59,856 nucleotides of DNA from Methylobacterium sp. J-088 (GTDB lineage Bacteria > Pseudomonadota > Alphaproteobacteria > Rhizobiales > Beijerinckiaceae), in contig NZ_JAKSYH010000269.1 of the NCBI RefSeq assembly GCF_022829295.1, positions 1 through 59,856 of the forward strand, in the 5' to 3' direction. The notes beneath the pieces are model-generated. The model was not told the origin of the DNA and made no database searches. It saw nothing but the letters and a program-made list of their open reading frames with translations. Of this stretch, positions 1-7,563 are shown piece by piece. How positions within the stretch are numbered: position 1 is the stretch's first letter; each line of letters starts with the position of its first letter. The position numbers were made by a program, and so were the translations under genes.

Positions 1-61
1 GAATCTTGGTGGCTGTGGCTGCGGGATGCCGTCCGCCACAACATGAGAAGGGTGCCTGACC

Positions 62-463
62 ATGGAGTTCGTCGCTCTCCTTCCGGCCTTGCTCGGGGCC
101 GTCGGCCCGATCCTGGCCAGGGTGCTGCCCGACGAGGGCCAGCGGCTGCAGGTGCAGCTCGACCTGCAGAAGGCGCTGATCGACCAGCAAGGGGATCTCA
201 GTCGCGCCATGGCCGAGGTGATGAAGGCCGATGCCGGCTCGGAGAGCCCGCTCGCCCGGCCGATCACCGTGCTGTGGGCCCTGGCGATGATCACCTGGGT
301 CGGCGTGGTCGCGCCGATGCTCGGGCTGCAGGTCGAGGTGGTGACCGCGCTCAAGGGCGTGCCGGCGGAGCTGTGGTCGCTGCTGACCGTGGGGATCGGC
401 GCCTACATGCTGGCCCGCTCGGTCGACAAGATCGTGCCGCAGATGGTCGGGCCGAAGGGGTGA
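62..463 (+). CDS. Phage/GTA-type holin, 3-TM family
   Basis: A 133-residue protein. It has an N-terminal hydrophobic helix (about residues 3-20), a charged coiled-coil-like stretch (25-60), and two further hydrophobic segments (about 70-90 and 100-118). This order matches the 3-TM holins of gene-transfer agents and prophages (GTA_holin_3TM type), which sit in the inner membrane and release endolysin. The ATG at 62 follows an AGGG-type ribosome site. A small coiled-coil protein follows directly, as in phage lysis or tail modules. No endolysin, portal or capsid gene is visible in the window, so this is the edge or remnant of a prophage. Family assignment is by pattern, not by search. Confidence 0.75.
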   Translation: MEFVALLPALLGAVGPILARVLPDEGQRLQVQLDLQKALIDQQGDLSRAMAEVMKADAGSESPLARPITVLWALAMITWVGVVAPMLGLQVEVVTALKGVPAELWSLLTVGIGAYMLARSVDKIVPQMVGPKG

Positions 464-551
464 GCGGCGGCTTGCGAGCCCGGCGATGACGGACAACATC
501 CCGCCCCAGGCGCGGACGATGCGGGCGGGCGGCCCACGCGGGAGCGGATCC

Positions 552-761
552 ATGGCCGACCATCTGCCCGAATGGATCGGGCGCCTGATCGAGCGGGTCG
601 AGGCGACCGGTCGGCAGATGGACGTGCTCGGGGGCAAGCTCGACCGGATGGACGAGAAGCTGGAGGGCGTGGCCTACCGGCGGGACATCGAAGCCTTCGT
701 GGCGCGCGACGAGATCGAGCGCCGGATCGACAAGGCGGTGGACGGGTTGGCGGGGCGGTGA
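552..761 (+). CDS. Small phage-associated coiled-coil protein
   Basis: A 69-residue hydrophilic protein rich in Glu, Arg and Asp with heptad-like spacing, probably a short coiled coil. The ATG at 552 has a GGAG site seven bases upstream and is preferred. An in-frame ATG at 486 would add 22 Gly/Arg-rich residues with no recognisable ribosome site. It follows the holin by 88 bases in the same direction, so it probably belongs to the same phage lysis or tail-end module. Function unknown. Similar short charged proteins sit beside holins in alphaproteobacterial prophages, but no specific family is claimed. Confidence 0.5.
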   Translation: MADHLPEWIGRLIERVEATGRQMDVLGGKLDRMDEKLEGVAYRRDIEAFVARDEIERRIDKAVDGLAGR

Positions 762-840
762 GCGGGCGTCTCGACGTAAGACAAAGGCCGGTCCGGTGCG
801 AGCGACAGCCCGGGAACGCGTGCCTGCCATTCTCCTCACG

Positions 841-950
841 AGCCGCGTTGCACGCGGCTCGGCTCACACGGCGGTGAAATCGGACGCGCTCCCGCCCCGG
901 GGGAAGATCGGGGCTCGGCCGAGCGACTCGCTGAAGTTGGCCCGCTGCTC
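841..950 (+). repeat. Dispersed ~100-bp repeat, copy A
   Basis: First of three related intergenic elements in the same orientation (others at 2862-2960 and 4414-4500). Shared blocks are a GCGTTGC-type start, then GTGARATCGGACGC, a CCCGCCCCG block, ATCGGGGC and GGCCGAGC. The CGCCCCG and CGGGGC blocks can pair as a hairpin. It lies just after the phage-like genes and before a terminator-like hairpin. Boundaries are approximate. Confidence 0.65.
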
Positions 951-984
951 GCCAAGATCCGCAATCATCTTAGGGATCCACTCA

Positions 985-1016
985 GCCGCGCCGGCGCCTC
1001 CGCGCGGGGCTTTTTC
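985..1016 (+). terminator. Terminator-like hairpin
   Basis: CCGCGC (986-991) pairs with GCGCGG (1002-1007) across a 10-base loop. A GGC and five T follow. It fits an intrinsic terminator for plus-strand transcription of the phage-like genes. Confidence 0.55.
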
Positions 1017-1167
1017 ATGCGCGTGTCATTGAAAGCTGATTTGCCGAATTCGCTGAGCGAATTGCGATCAACCGCTGCCTTTTACTACTCAAAATCGCAT
1101 ATCAACGTTGCGACGGTATTCAAACCTGAGCTATGAGCATATCGAGGTAACGAGCGGCAATTTCTCA

Positions 1168-2121
1168 ATGGGAACCATTATGTCCGATTGCTGCTTTTGC
1201 TACACAACTGACAAGTATTATTTTTTACCTACTCTTCTTAGTGCAGCTCAAGCTCGGCAACATATCTCCAAGGGAAAAGCCGATGTCCTGATCCTGGGTT
1301 TCGATTTTCAGAACCAAGACAAAGCCTTTCTACAGCAGATAGCAACCAAATATAATGTTTTGGTGCAATTTTACGACAGGCGTGAAATCAAAAACTTACC
1401 AATTTACATGGCTAGACATTTTCTAGACACAATACTCGATAAGCGTTACATTAATATCATTCACATCGATGGTGACACGCAAATCTATGCCAACATCGAT
1501 CCACTCATCGAGGCGCCGCTTGCTTCAGGAAGCATACTTGCTGCGCCCGATCCTATGGCGCTCCTTTTCGGCGAGCCCGATAGATTGTCAAAAAAGACAA
1601 CGGCTTATCTTCGGTCGATCGGATTGAGCAGCGGTATCGCGGCACGCTACATAAATTCCGGCGTCTTTCGTGTCGCAAGATCTGACCTGAAAGCCATCGA
1701 TCAAGAAATTCAAAATTTGTGTGGAAAAAATTTAGCGCAATACAAGTTCACAGAACAAGATGCGATGAATGTCGCATTTGGAGATCACATAAGTCTAATT
1801 TCCATGAAATGGAATTACCCTGCATTTTTCGCAAATTTTGTTTATAATGGCCTGAAAGATGTTCACATAAAGCATTTCATGTCGAACCCAAGGCCTTGGC
1901 ATGGGCCGTTCATACCGTGGGGTAAAGCCGGCTACAGCCCTTATACTGATATGATCAGCGCCCACCCTCAGTTGAAGGATTTCTATCGGCCAATGCCAAG
2001 ACGGACAGTGGTCCGCTACATGGTACAGCAGCGAGCCAAAAAGTTCCTGGATTCCAGAATTTGGCAGACTGAGGCGATCGCAAATAAGATCGTAGAATTT
2101 GAAAAGCATGCTGCAGTTTAG
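1168..2121 (+). CDS. Glycosyltransferase family 8-like protein, AT-rich
   Basis: About 317 residues, unmistakably richer in A/T and in Lys, Asn, Ile and Tyr than its neighbours, so probably acquired. The DGDTQIY block, about 113 residues in, is the DxD-type nucleotide-sugar/metal site of GT8-like enzymes. It is followed by a conserved asparagine segment (YINSGVFR) and a late HIKHFM segment with the family's typical C-terminal histidine region. Predicted role: transfer of a sugar from a nucleotide donor to a surface glycan in the cytoplasm. Start is uncertain: ATG 1168 or ATG 1180, the latter with a GGGA about seven bases upstream. It stands alone beside phage genes, which suggests a cargo or antigen-conversion gene. 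Confidence 0.75.
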   Translation: MGTIMSDCCFCYTTDKYYFLPTLLSAAQARQHISKGKADVLILGFDFQNQDKAFLQQIATKYNVLVQFYDRREIKNLPIYMARHFLDTILDKRYINIIHIDGDTQIYANIDPLIEAPLASGSILAAPDPMALLFGEPDRLSKKTTAYLRSIGLSSGIAARYINSGVFRVARSDLKAIDQEIQNLCGKNLAQYKFTEQDAMNVAFGDHISLISMKWNYPAFFANFVYNGLKDVHIKHFMSNPRPWHGPFIPWGKAGYSPYTDMISAHPQLKDFYRPMPRRTVVRYMVQQRAKKFLDSRIWQTEAIANKIVEFEKHAAV

Positions 2122-2423
2122 TACAACGTTTTGCCTATCGGTGATCGAAGACTCTGCGTTCGCGTATGGTAGAGCCGCAGATCGCGTGACGGCTGGGTTC
2201 AGCTTCACCGACGCGCCTATCGGCTCCTGTCCTGCCCAGAGCAGCGTCGTGTGAGACGCTCCGATCCACCTCGTTCGTCAGCGAGACTGAACTTCAGCCC
2301 ACCTGGCCGACCGCAGCGGGCTTTTTGTGCGCGACGCCTCCCTCGAACGGATGATGCGGATCATCTCTGCCCAGGGTTATTCAAGAGCCTTCGAAAACCC
2401 AATGGCAACTGAACCCGCCCGAG

Positions 2424-2442
2424 CCCGCCGCGGCGGGTTTTT
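2424..2442 (+). terminator. Strong intrinsic terminator-like hairpin
   Basis: CCCGCC (2424-2429) and GGCGGG (2432-2437) form a GC-only stem followed immediately by five T and C. There is no gene directly upstream whose 3' end it would obviously serve. Confidence 0.6.
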
Positions 2443-2482
2443 CTTTGGTGGAGATGGAACAGCGAGACACAAGCGGCTGTGT

Positions 2483-2528
2483 CGCTCCAACGCTCCCACA
2501 TCTTGGAATCGGGAGTCACGTTGGAGCG
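2483..2528. repeat. Long inverted repeat / stem-loop
   Basis: CGCTCCAACG (2483-2492) and CGTTGGAGCG (2519-2528) are perfect 10-base complements, with one more flanking T:A pair. Inside them CTCCC (2493-2497) pairs with GGGAG (2511-2515). The result is a stem of about 15 pairs with a small internal bulge and a 13-base loop. No gene adjoins it. Candidates are a small RNA hairpin, a mobile-element end or an operator. Confidence 0.6.
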
Positions 2529-2751
2529 AACGATGCACGTCGAAGCCGTCTGCGCCATCGGATTTCTAGCCGGCCTCGTGGAGTTCGCCCGCCTTTTTTG
2601 CGAGGCCCCCGAAGCCGGCGACGCGTGACCGGCAAGCCGATGCTGTCGAGCATATCACCCGGGCTGGCTCACCTCAGCTGCGGGCTTACGTCCGCCGCAC
2701 CCGGCGCACGGCGTGGCGGCCGACGCACCATCTGTCTGCGATTCATCTCCC

Positions 2752-2780
2752 GCCCGCCCGGGTCCCCGGCGCGGGCTTTT
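2752..2780 (+). terminator. Terminator-like hairpin
   Basis: GCCCGC (2752-2757) pairs with GCGGGC (2771-2776) and is followed by TTTT. It is another plus-strand terminator shape in the gene-free stretch. Confidence 0.45.
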
Positions 2781-2861
2781 CGTACCCCAATTCCGGTGCG
2801 GGACAACCGCAGCGTTGGTCCCGAACGACCCGCTCACCGCCACCGATCACCCCGAGTTCCG

Positions 2862-2960
2862 AGCCGCGTTGCGTATCAGCCCAGAGGCTCGTGAGATCGG
2901 ACGCTCCCGCGCCCCGTGCGCGGATCGGGGCGGGGCCGAGCAACCCGCTGGAATGGGCCG
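2862..2960 (+). repeat. Dispersed ~100-bp repeat, copy B
   Basis: Second copy of the element described at 841-950. It shares GCGTTGCGTATC with copy C, and the GTGAGATCGGACGCTCCC and ATCGGGGCGGGGCCGAGC blocks with near identity to copy C. Same orientation as the other copies. Boundaries approximate. Confidence 0.7.
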
Positions 2961-3059
2961 CCGCTTGCGGCTGTCTGCTCCCCCTCTCAAGGACCGCTTC
3001 AGCCCGACGGCTCAACCGCCTGGGGCGTTTCGTGACGTCAGCATGCTCGGATTCGGCTT

Positions 3060-3428
3060 TCAATCCCACCCACCGCCGGCTTGCGCGGGGTCGAATCCGT
3101 TTTTCGTGAGATATATGGTTTCAGCAGAAATCGAACTCCCTTCGTGCGCGTCAAATTCCTGGCGGTGGTTCGAGATAAGATAAATTTGGCCCGACTCGCA
3201 GCCACTGCAGATAGAAGCAATCATCTCACGATTGCTTAAATCGATCCTGCGATGAAATTTATCGTGTCGTGCCTTAGCTTCTGCATTCCTGCGATGGAAG
3301 ATTGGTGCCGTAACTGAATTCGATTTCGTCAAAGGATCTTCGGTCTGTAGACTTGCAGTCTTTTCATACGAAAATGTGGGCTGAGCCGCCAATATACTAA
3401 ATCCTATTATGAAAATCTTCGGTCGCAT
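3060..3428 (-). CDS. Small secreted protein of unknown function
   Basis: 122 residues. The N-terminus (MRPKIFIIGFSILAAQPTFS) is a classic Sec signal peptide with a likely cut near residue 20. The mature part is polar with a CSGC pair near residue 74 that could form a disulfide or bind metal. The ATG at 3428 is chosen because a GAGGT site lies five bases upstream; an in-frame start at 3458 would spoil the signal peptide. It stands alone, with AT-rich sequence upstream. No family was recognised. Confidence 0.6.
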   Translation of the reverse strand: MRPKIFIIGFSILAAQPTFSYEKTASLQTEDPLTKSNSVTAPIFHRRNAEAKARHDKFHRRIDLSNREMIASICSGCESGQIYLISNHRQEFDAHEGSSISAETIYLTKNGFDPAQAGGGWD

Positions 3429-3766
3429 GCTGACCTCTGGCCGAACCAAGATCAGCAAGAAATGGTTAGCGCCGTGTTAAATTTTCCGGATGTGAGCCAA
3501 TATTGACGGGTCGCGGTGGGCGTGGGACCGAAACGCGGGCGACGATGAACTCCGCGCTGTGCAGATTGTCGATCCAAATAACAGCTTACGCCCGGCCCGG
3601 CGCCGTGGGCTGATCGTGGCGATGCGCTCGGCGGCTTTCGCGCCCACGTCCAAAATCAGGGGCGGCAGCTCGCGTTCTGAGCCGGTGATCGTTGAACCAA
3701 CGTCCGGTGGCGACGCTTCCCAGTGGCCCGGTGCGCCCTGTTTGCGCCCAGGCACGGAGGAAACCC

Positions 3767-3961
3767 ATGCGCATCCTATTTCTTAGCCTGCTGTCCGCTG
3801 CGAGCCTCGCCAGTCTCTCGCTACCCGTGGCTGCCGTTCCGGCCGGTCCCGCCTCCGAGATATCCACGCGACCCGGCATGATCACGCACGTCCGGATGCA
3901 TCGCCATCACATGCGGCGGGGACGGATGACTTGGGTGCAACGGAGAGGCGGCCGGCGCTAA
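3767..3961 (+). CDS. Small secreted His/Arg-rich protein
   Basis: 64 residues. A Sec signal peptide (hydrophobic to about residue 22, ending AVPAGPA) is followed by a short basic tail containing RMHRHHMRRG and ending in RRGGRR. The CGGAGG ribosome site six bases before the ATG is strong. Short His/Arg-rich exported proteins are common in Methylobacterium. The His cluster could bind metal, but this is only suggestive. A perfect terminator follows at 4038-4067, supporting a monocistronic gene. Confidence 0.65.
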   Translation: MRILFLSLLSAASLASLSLPVAAVPAGPASEISTRPGMITHVRMHRHHMRRGRMTWVQRRGGRR

Positions 3962-4037
3962 TCAGTCGTTGATGGAACGGCACGACGATCTGCTCACACC
4001 CGTTCGAGCCATCCCGGCGTGCCTCCCTTGACTCTGA

Positions 4038-4067
4038 GCCCGCCCGGTTCGCCGCGGCGGGCTTTTT
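4038..4067 (+). terminator. Intrinsic terminator
   Basis: GCCCGCC (4038-4044) pairs with GGCGGGC (4056-4062) and is followed by five T. It lies 77 bases after the stop of the small His/Arg-rich gene. Confidence 0.75.
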
Positions 4068-4146
4068 CATGCACACCCCGGAACGCCCGATTCATCTTCT
4101 TCAGCAAGCGTCACAGCACACGGAAGGCTGACCCTCTTGGAGATGC

Positions 4147-4389
4147 ATGGACACGCCTGGGCACGGCACTGCGGACTACCCCATCCCTTCGAGCGATACG
4201 CTGGCCGCCATGCCCAGTGACGCCTTCGTTGCAGCTTGGCGGACCCTTACCGGCGAACCGCCAGCCATCATGCTGAGCTCGCGCGCCGCAATGATCGCCT
4301 TGCTGGTTTCCAGCATGCCGATCGCCCCGCTTCGGCCAGCGATCCCGGTCTGGAACGGTGACGGTGCCGGTGTCGGCACGACCCGGTAA
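4147..4389 (+). CDS. Small hypothetical protein
   Basis: 80 residues. The ATG at 4147 has a TTGGAG site close upstream. The middle section (DAFVAAWRTLTGEPPAIMLSS) reads as a short amphipathic helical protein with a Pro-rich end. The style resembles small uncharacterised Methylobacterium proteins, but I cannot name a family. It lies between a terminator and copy C of the dispersed repeat and has no obvious partner. Confidence 0.5.
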   Translation: MDTPGHGTADYPIPSSDTLAAMPSDAFVAAWRTLTGEPPAIMLSSRAAMIALLVSSMPIAPLRPAIPVWNGDGAGVGTTR

Positions 4390-4413
4390 CCGCCGGCCGC
4401 CATCCTACAGCCG

Positions 4414-4500
4414 AGCTGCGTTGCGTATCGGCTCGGCTCACACGCTGGTGAGATCGGACGCTCCCCCGCCCCGTGATCAGATCGGGGCGGGGCCGAGCGC
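4414..4500 (+). repeat. Dispersed ~100-bp repeat, copy C
   Basis: Third copy of the element at 841-950 and 2862-2960, same orientation. GCGTTGCGTATC and the CGGGGCGGGGCCGAGC end match copy B; CGGCTCGGCTCACACG matches copy A. It is therefore a mosaic of the other two. Confidence 0.7.
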
Positions 4501-4519
4501 AATGTCCGATGCGGGAAGC

Positions 4520-4843
4520 CTACTCCGACTTTCGGTGTCCGCGCCCGTGCTGCTCCTTGTCGGCGCCGGCCGCAGCTGCGGCCTCCTTCTCAGCCTTGCC
4601 TACCGTCGCTGAGCTCGTCGCCGCGTCGCTGGTTCCGCCCGCCGGTGCATTCGATGCAGCCGATTTGGGATGCCCCTTCCCCTCGGTCGGTGGCTCAGCC
4701 TTCCCACCCTCGAGAACCTCGGGGTGGCCTGCGCCGGCCTTTGCGCTCCCGGCCTCTTGGACTTCGGCGGCCTTCTGTTCCTGAGCACTCATCGTGCTGT
4801 GGCGCTGTCCGTCGCCGTGCTGCCCCTTGGCTGGGTTCGACAT
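4520..4843 (-). CDS. Hydrophilic disordered protein (stress-type)
   Basis: 107 residues, almost entirely Ala, Glu, Lys, Gly, Ser, His and Gln, with no hydrophobic core and no cysteine, so predicted intrinsically disordered. The ATG at 4843 has a GGAGGA site seven bases upstream; an ATG at 4858 would overlap that site and is rejected. Such highly hydrophilic proteins resemble desiccation or osmotic-stress hydrophilins, but the assignment is by composition only. Convergent with the upstream small gene; no operon partner. Confidence 0.55.
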   Translation of the reverse strand: MSNPAKGQHGDGQRHSTMSAQEQKAAEVQEAGSAKAGAGHPEVLEGGKAEPPTEGKGHPKSAASNAPAGGTSDAATSSATVGKAEKEAAAAAGADKEQHGRGHRKSE

Positions 4844-5203
4844 CGTGCTCTCCTCCATCGTGGTCAGGCGGCAACTGCGTGCGCCGCTGACGGTTCGGAG
4901 GAAAAGCCAGCGTGCGACGAAAGGCCGAACGCTGACCAGCAGGGAAGCAGCAGCCCTAATCGCCAAGACGCATGCCCGTCCGGCTGATCCGTACCTGAAC
5001 AACCCGTCAACTCTGCGCCGGTCGAGCACCTGAACAGATAGCCGCCAAGGCCTCCGATCTCCGTCACCTGTTAAGGCCCTCGCGGTAGCCCCGCTGGGAT
5101 GACCGATCACCCAGCGCTGACCGACCGCCCGACCACGGTCGCCTCTTGGCACGACCAGATCGAACGCCCATCCGAGCACGCTTTACCCTGACTGAAACAG
5201 AAA

Positions 5204-5232
5204 AGGCCCCGGAGCATCTCTGCCCGGGGCCT
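5204..5232 (-). terminator. Intrinsic terminator of the BA14K gene
   Basis: On the minus strand a nine-pair stem (5224-5232 with 5204-5212) is followed by TTTT and CTGTTT. It lies just after the stop of the glycine-rich gene at 5259. Confidence 0.85.
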
Positions 5233-5258
5233 CATTGGTCTGGAACCTGCCGTCGCGG

Positions 5259-5966
5259 TTACGGGCAGCTATGCCGGCGGCCATCGTTACCGAGATAGGT
5301 ACCGGTGCGCTGATCGTATGAGCGGAAGCGTTGGATGCAGTAGCCGACAGAGTCATCCGACGAGGTTGCATCCGTTCCGTAGCCAGCTGGAGCGTAGCCG
5401 GATCCATAGCCGGCGGGCGCATAACCATACCCTGCCGGTCCGTAATCCCCACCATAGTAGTCGTCCCCGAGGGCTCCGTAGCCGTAGCCGAGACCCACGC
5501 CCGCAAGCCCCAGGCCCACACCAAGGCCCAGGCCGCCGTAGCCGTAGCCTCGGCCGCCGTAACCGAAGCCGCGGCCGCGCTGGAAGCCTCGTCCGGCGAA
5601 TCCGTGATTTCCGACGAAGCCGGCGCCACGGATGCCCGGGTTACTCAGGGCACCGCGATTGGCAAATCCAGCCCCGGTAGCACCAACTCCACCGAAGCGC
5701 GCACCACCAACGCCCAGGCCGCCACCGAATCCGCGGCCGGCTAGGCCGTTACCGACTCCGCCGCCGGCCAGAGCATTGCCGCTGACCGCGCCACCACGGA
5801 ATCCCCCGCCTGCGAAACCACCGCTGCGCAAGCCGCCCCCGTGAAACCCGCCCCCAAATCCGCCGCCCCGGAAGCCGCCGCCGCCGAAGCCTCGGGCATC
5901 GGCTGTGGCCGGGAGAAGGGCCAGAGCGCCAACAATCGTCGCAGCCTTCAAAATGGTACGGTTCAT
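5259..5966 (-). CDS. Glycine-rich exported protein with C-terminal BA14K motif
   Basis: 235 residues. A signal peptide (residues 1-24, ending ATADA) precedes a long Gly/Phe/Arg region (25-130, GGF and GGG repeats) and a Gly/Tyr region (135-200, GYG repeats). The last about 30 residues, with YCIQRFRSYDQRTGTYLG, match the BA14K-like domain of Rhizobiales envelope proteins. The ATG at 5966 has an AGGA-type site upstream and a perfect terminator follows the stop. Predicted to be a periplasmic or surface structural protein. The length of the Gly region, built of imperfect repeats, probably varies between strains. Confidence 0.8.
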   Translation of the reverse strand: MNRTILKAATIVGALALLPATADARGFGGGGFRGGGFGGGFHGGGLRSGGFAGGGFRGGAVSGNALAGGGVGNGLAGRGFGGGLGVGGARFGGVGATGAGFANRGALSNPGIRGAGFVGNHGFAGRGFQRGRGFGYGGRGYGYGGLGLGVGLGLAGVGLGYGYGALGDDYYGGDYGPAGYGYAPAGYGSGYAPAGYGTDATSSDDSVGYCIQRFRSYDQRTGTYLGNDGRRHSCP

Positions 5967-6225
5967 TGTGTCCTACCGATATAAAACGAGGAGTATCTAA
6001 CTGGACAACACGACGGCGACCGAGTTGGTCCCAGCGAAATCTGTCCGAATAGCCGCGGGCTGCTCGGCGCTGAGGCCGCGCCGAGTATCTCAGGCGGTCG
6101 TTCATCCGCGCCGCCGCTCCGCCTCATCCTCGGCCGCGTGCTGCCGCTTCGTGGCAATCCGCAGGTCGAGCCAGGCGATTGCGGACGCGTGCACGTGCAA
6201 GGCACTCACGTGTCCAGGGCGATCG

Positions 6226-6480
6226 TCAGCCGCCCTGCAGGCTCTCCGCGAAATCCTCCGGGATCTCGCCCCACTGGCCGAGGATCGTGACGCCCTCCAG
6301 CTCCCCGGTCTCGTCGTCGGCCACCACCTTCAGCGCCGCGGCCCCGGGCATCCGCTTGGCGAGGTTCTCGGCCTTTTTCAGCGCGCCGCTCTCCGTCTGT
6401 GCAGGCTCCTGCCGCGCCGGCCGCAGCCGCTTCCGGTGCAGCTCGAACGGCTGCACCACGAACGCCGTCTTCATCACCAT
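6226..6480 (-). CDS. Small conserved hypothetical protein
   Basis: About 84 residues beginning MVMKTAFVVQPFELHRKR, then a basic linker, a short helix (ALKKAENLAKRMPGAAALKV) and an acidic DDETGELEGVTILGQWGEIP strand-like part. The GTG/ATG start cluster at 6480-6474 lies only eight bases after the stop of the DUF6894-type gene, so the two form an operon. The protein reads as a compact alpha/beta domain in which Lys/Arg precede an acidic beta hairpin. Function unknown. Confidence 0.6.
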   Translation of the reverse strand: MVMKTAFVVQPFELHRKRLRPARQEPAQTESGALKKAENLAKRMPGAAALKVVADDETGELEGVTILGQWGEIPEDFAESLQGG

Positions 6481-6488
6481 GCCGCTGC

Positions 6489-6734
6489 CTACGCCCGCTG
6501 GCCGTCCACCCGTACGGCGGTGAACGCACGAAACAGCACCGGCCGGCCTGCGGCATCGCGCACGTCCACGGTCCACACGGTCCAATCCTGGCAGCCGACC
6601 CCCGTCATCAGACCCAGCGCCACCCGGTCCGCGTGCTGCCGGACCTCGCGGATGCTCGACAGCCACCGACCCTGCAGATCGAACACGGCGTCACCGCCAC
6701 CCAGGCAATGGAAGCGGTAAAGCCTCCGCGGCAT
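6489..6734 (-). CDS. DUF6894-like small protein
   Basis: 81 residues starting MPRRLYRFHC. Its DLQGRWLSSIREVRQHADRV block matches the D-x-x-G-x-x-x-x-S/D pattern of the DUF6894 family, which is abundant in Methylobacterium and Bradyrhizobium. ATG 6734 is chosen because the family begins at this MPR. A GGGA site lies about eight bases upstream. It forms an operon with the 84-residue gene downstream. The function of the family is unknown. Confidence 0.65.
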   Translation of the reverse strand: MPRRLYRFHCLGGGDAVFDLQGRWLSSIREVRQHADRVALGLMTGVGCQDWTVWTVDVRDAAGRPVLFRAFTAVRVDGQRA

Positions 6735-6848
6735 TGACGTTTTCCCAACCTCTCCACAGCCGCCCACCGCAATCGCCCTGCGATCCGAAACAGCCATTGA
6801 ACCACGCCTCGCCGTCCGCTTTGTTCCCGATGTGTTCTAGTCGAGGTT

Positions 6849-7076
6849 GTGAACCGGATGCACGCCCAACGGCACGATTCGCTTGTGGAGATCCGCTCAT
6901 CGGAGGCCGAGGCGATCGCATCGGCCTATCTCCGGGCCGCCGACGGCGATGCCCGCGCGGCGCTCGTTCAGGCGATCACGGATGCGCTGACCGATCTCGA
7001 CGCGGCCGAGCGGCGCGCGGCCGGGCAGGGGCGTCTGATCTCGCGCGGCTACGCGCGGGGCTACGTGCATGGTTGA
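6849..7076 (+). CDS. Small helical hypothetical protein
   Basis: Up to 75 residues, mostly helical (EAEAIASAYLRAADGDARAA). GTG 6849 is one start; ATG 6858, with GAGG about 11 bases upstream, is an alternative. Its 3' end overlaps the next gene by eight bases (start at 7069), the sign of translational coupling. Function unknown. The pair resembles small accessory genes found near prophages in Methylobacterium. Confidence 0.5.
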   Translation: MNRMHAQRHDSLVEIRSSEAEAIASAYLRAADGDARAALVQAITDALTDLDAAERRAAGQGRLISRGYARGYVHG

Positions 7077-7563
7077 CGCGCTGTCCCAGCGTCTGGGCGA
7101 CATCGCCGGCGACCGGCTGGCGATCGACTGCGCGTCCTGCCGCCGCCACGGCAGCTACCGGCTGGACGGCCTGATGGCCCGGTTCGGGCCGGAGATCGCG
7201 ATGCTCGATCTCCTGCGGGCTCTCACCACCTCCTGCCGCCACCAGCGCGAACCGGGCGCCACGGTCGCGCGCAAGTACGAGAGCCAGTGCCTCGCAACGC
7301 TGCGTCTGCCGAAGATGCCCGACCTGGAGCCGCCGGTCCCGCCGGGCCGGCCGTTCGCGCTCGAGGTCTGGGACGCGCGCGGCCGGGTCGAGCTGCGGCT
7401 CGGCGTGATCTACCCGCTCGACGGCGCAGTCGCCGCGTTCGAGGCGATAAAGAACGCCTATCCGCGCGACGAAGTCACGTTGCGGCAAGGGGCGCGGGTG
7501 CTGTACCGGCGCCCCCGGCCGGGGGCGCCGGACCACGTCGATGCCGATCCCGGCGGTGCTTGA
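7069..7563 (+). CDS. Cys-motif hypothetical protein, possible zinc ribbon
   Basis: 164 residues. An N-terminal CASC pair (residues about 21-24), YRLDGLMARFG, then a later cysteine in TTSCRHQ and another in ESQC suggest a small zinc-binding domain in the first 80 residues. The C-terminal half (WDARGRVELRLGVIYPLDGAVAAF) looks like a beta-hairpin plus helix domain. The start overlaps the end of the preceding small gene, so the two are co-translated. The Cys/RLD pattern recurs in uncharacterised alphaproteobacterial proteins. Function unknown; metal binding is inferred from spacing only. Confidence 0.6.
   Translation: MVDALSQRLGDIAGDRLAIDCASCRRHGSYRLDGLMARFGPEIAMLDLLRALTTSCRHQREPGATVARKYESQCLATLRLPKMPDLEPPVPPGRPFALEVWDARGRVELRLGVIYPLDGAVAAFEAIKNAYPRDEVTLRQGARVLYRRPRPGAPDHVDADPGGA

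Larger units (their letters stand above)
2122..3059. other. Long non-coding stretch with hairpins and repeats
   Basis: About 940 bases with no convincing gene in either strand. Possible reading frames are short, Arg/Pro/Ser-rich and lack ribosome sites. It holds several plus-strand hairpins followed by T-runs (2296-2327, 2424-2442, 2752-2780), a long perfect stem-loop (2483-2528) and copy B of the dispersed repeat. It could be decayed prophage DNA or a set of short non-coding transcription units. Confidence 0.55.

Noticed and set aside
43..489. Arg/Gly/Ala-rich plus-strand frame overlapping the holin
   Set aside because: Composition is that of a shadow frame; the holin in the other frame has TMs and a better start.
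2483..2528. CRISPR-type repeat unit
   Set aside because: A single inverted repeat; no regularly spaced repeats or spacers occur anywhere in the window.
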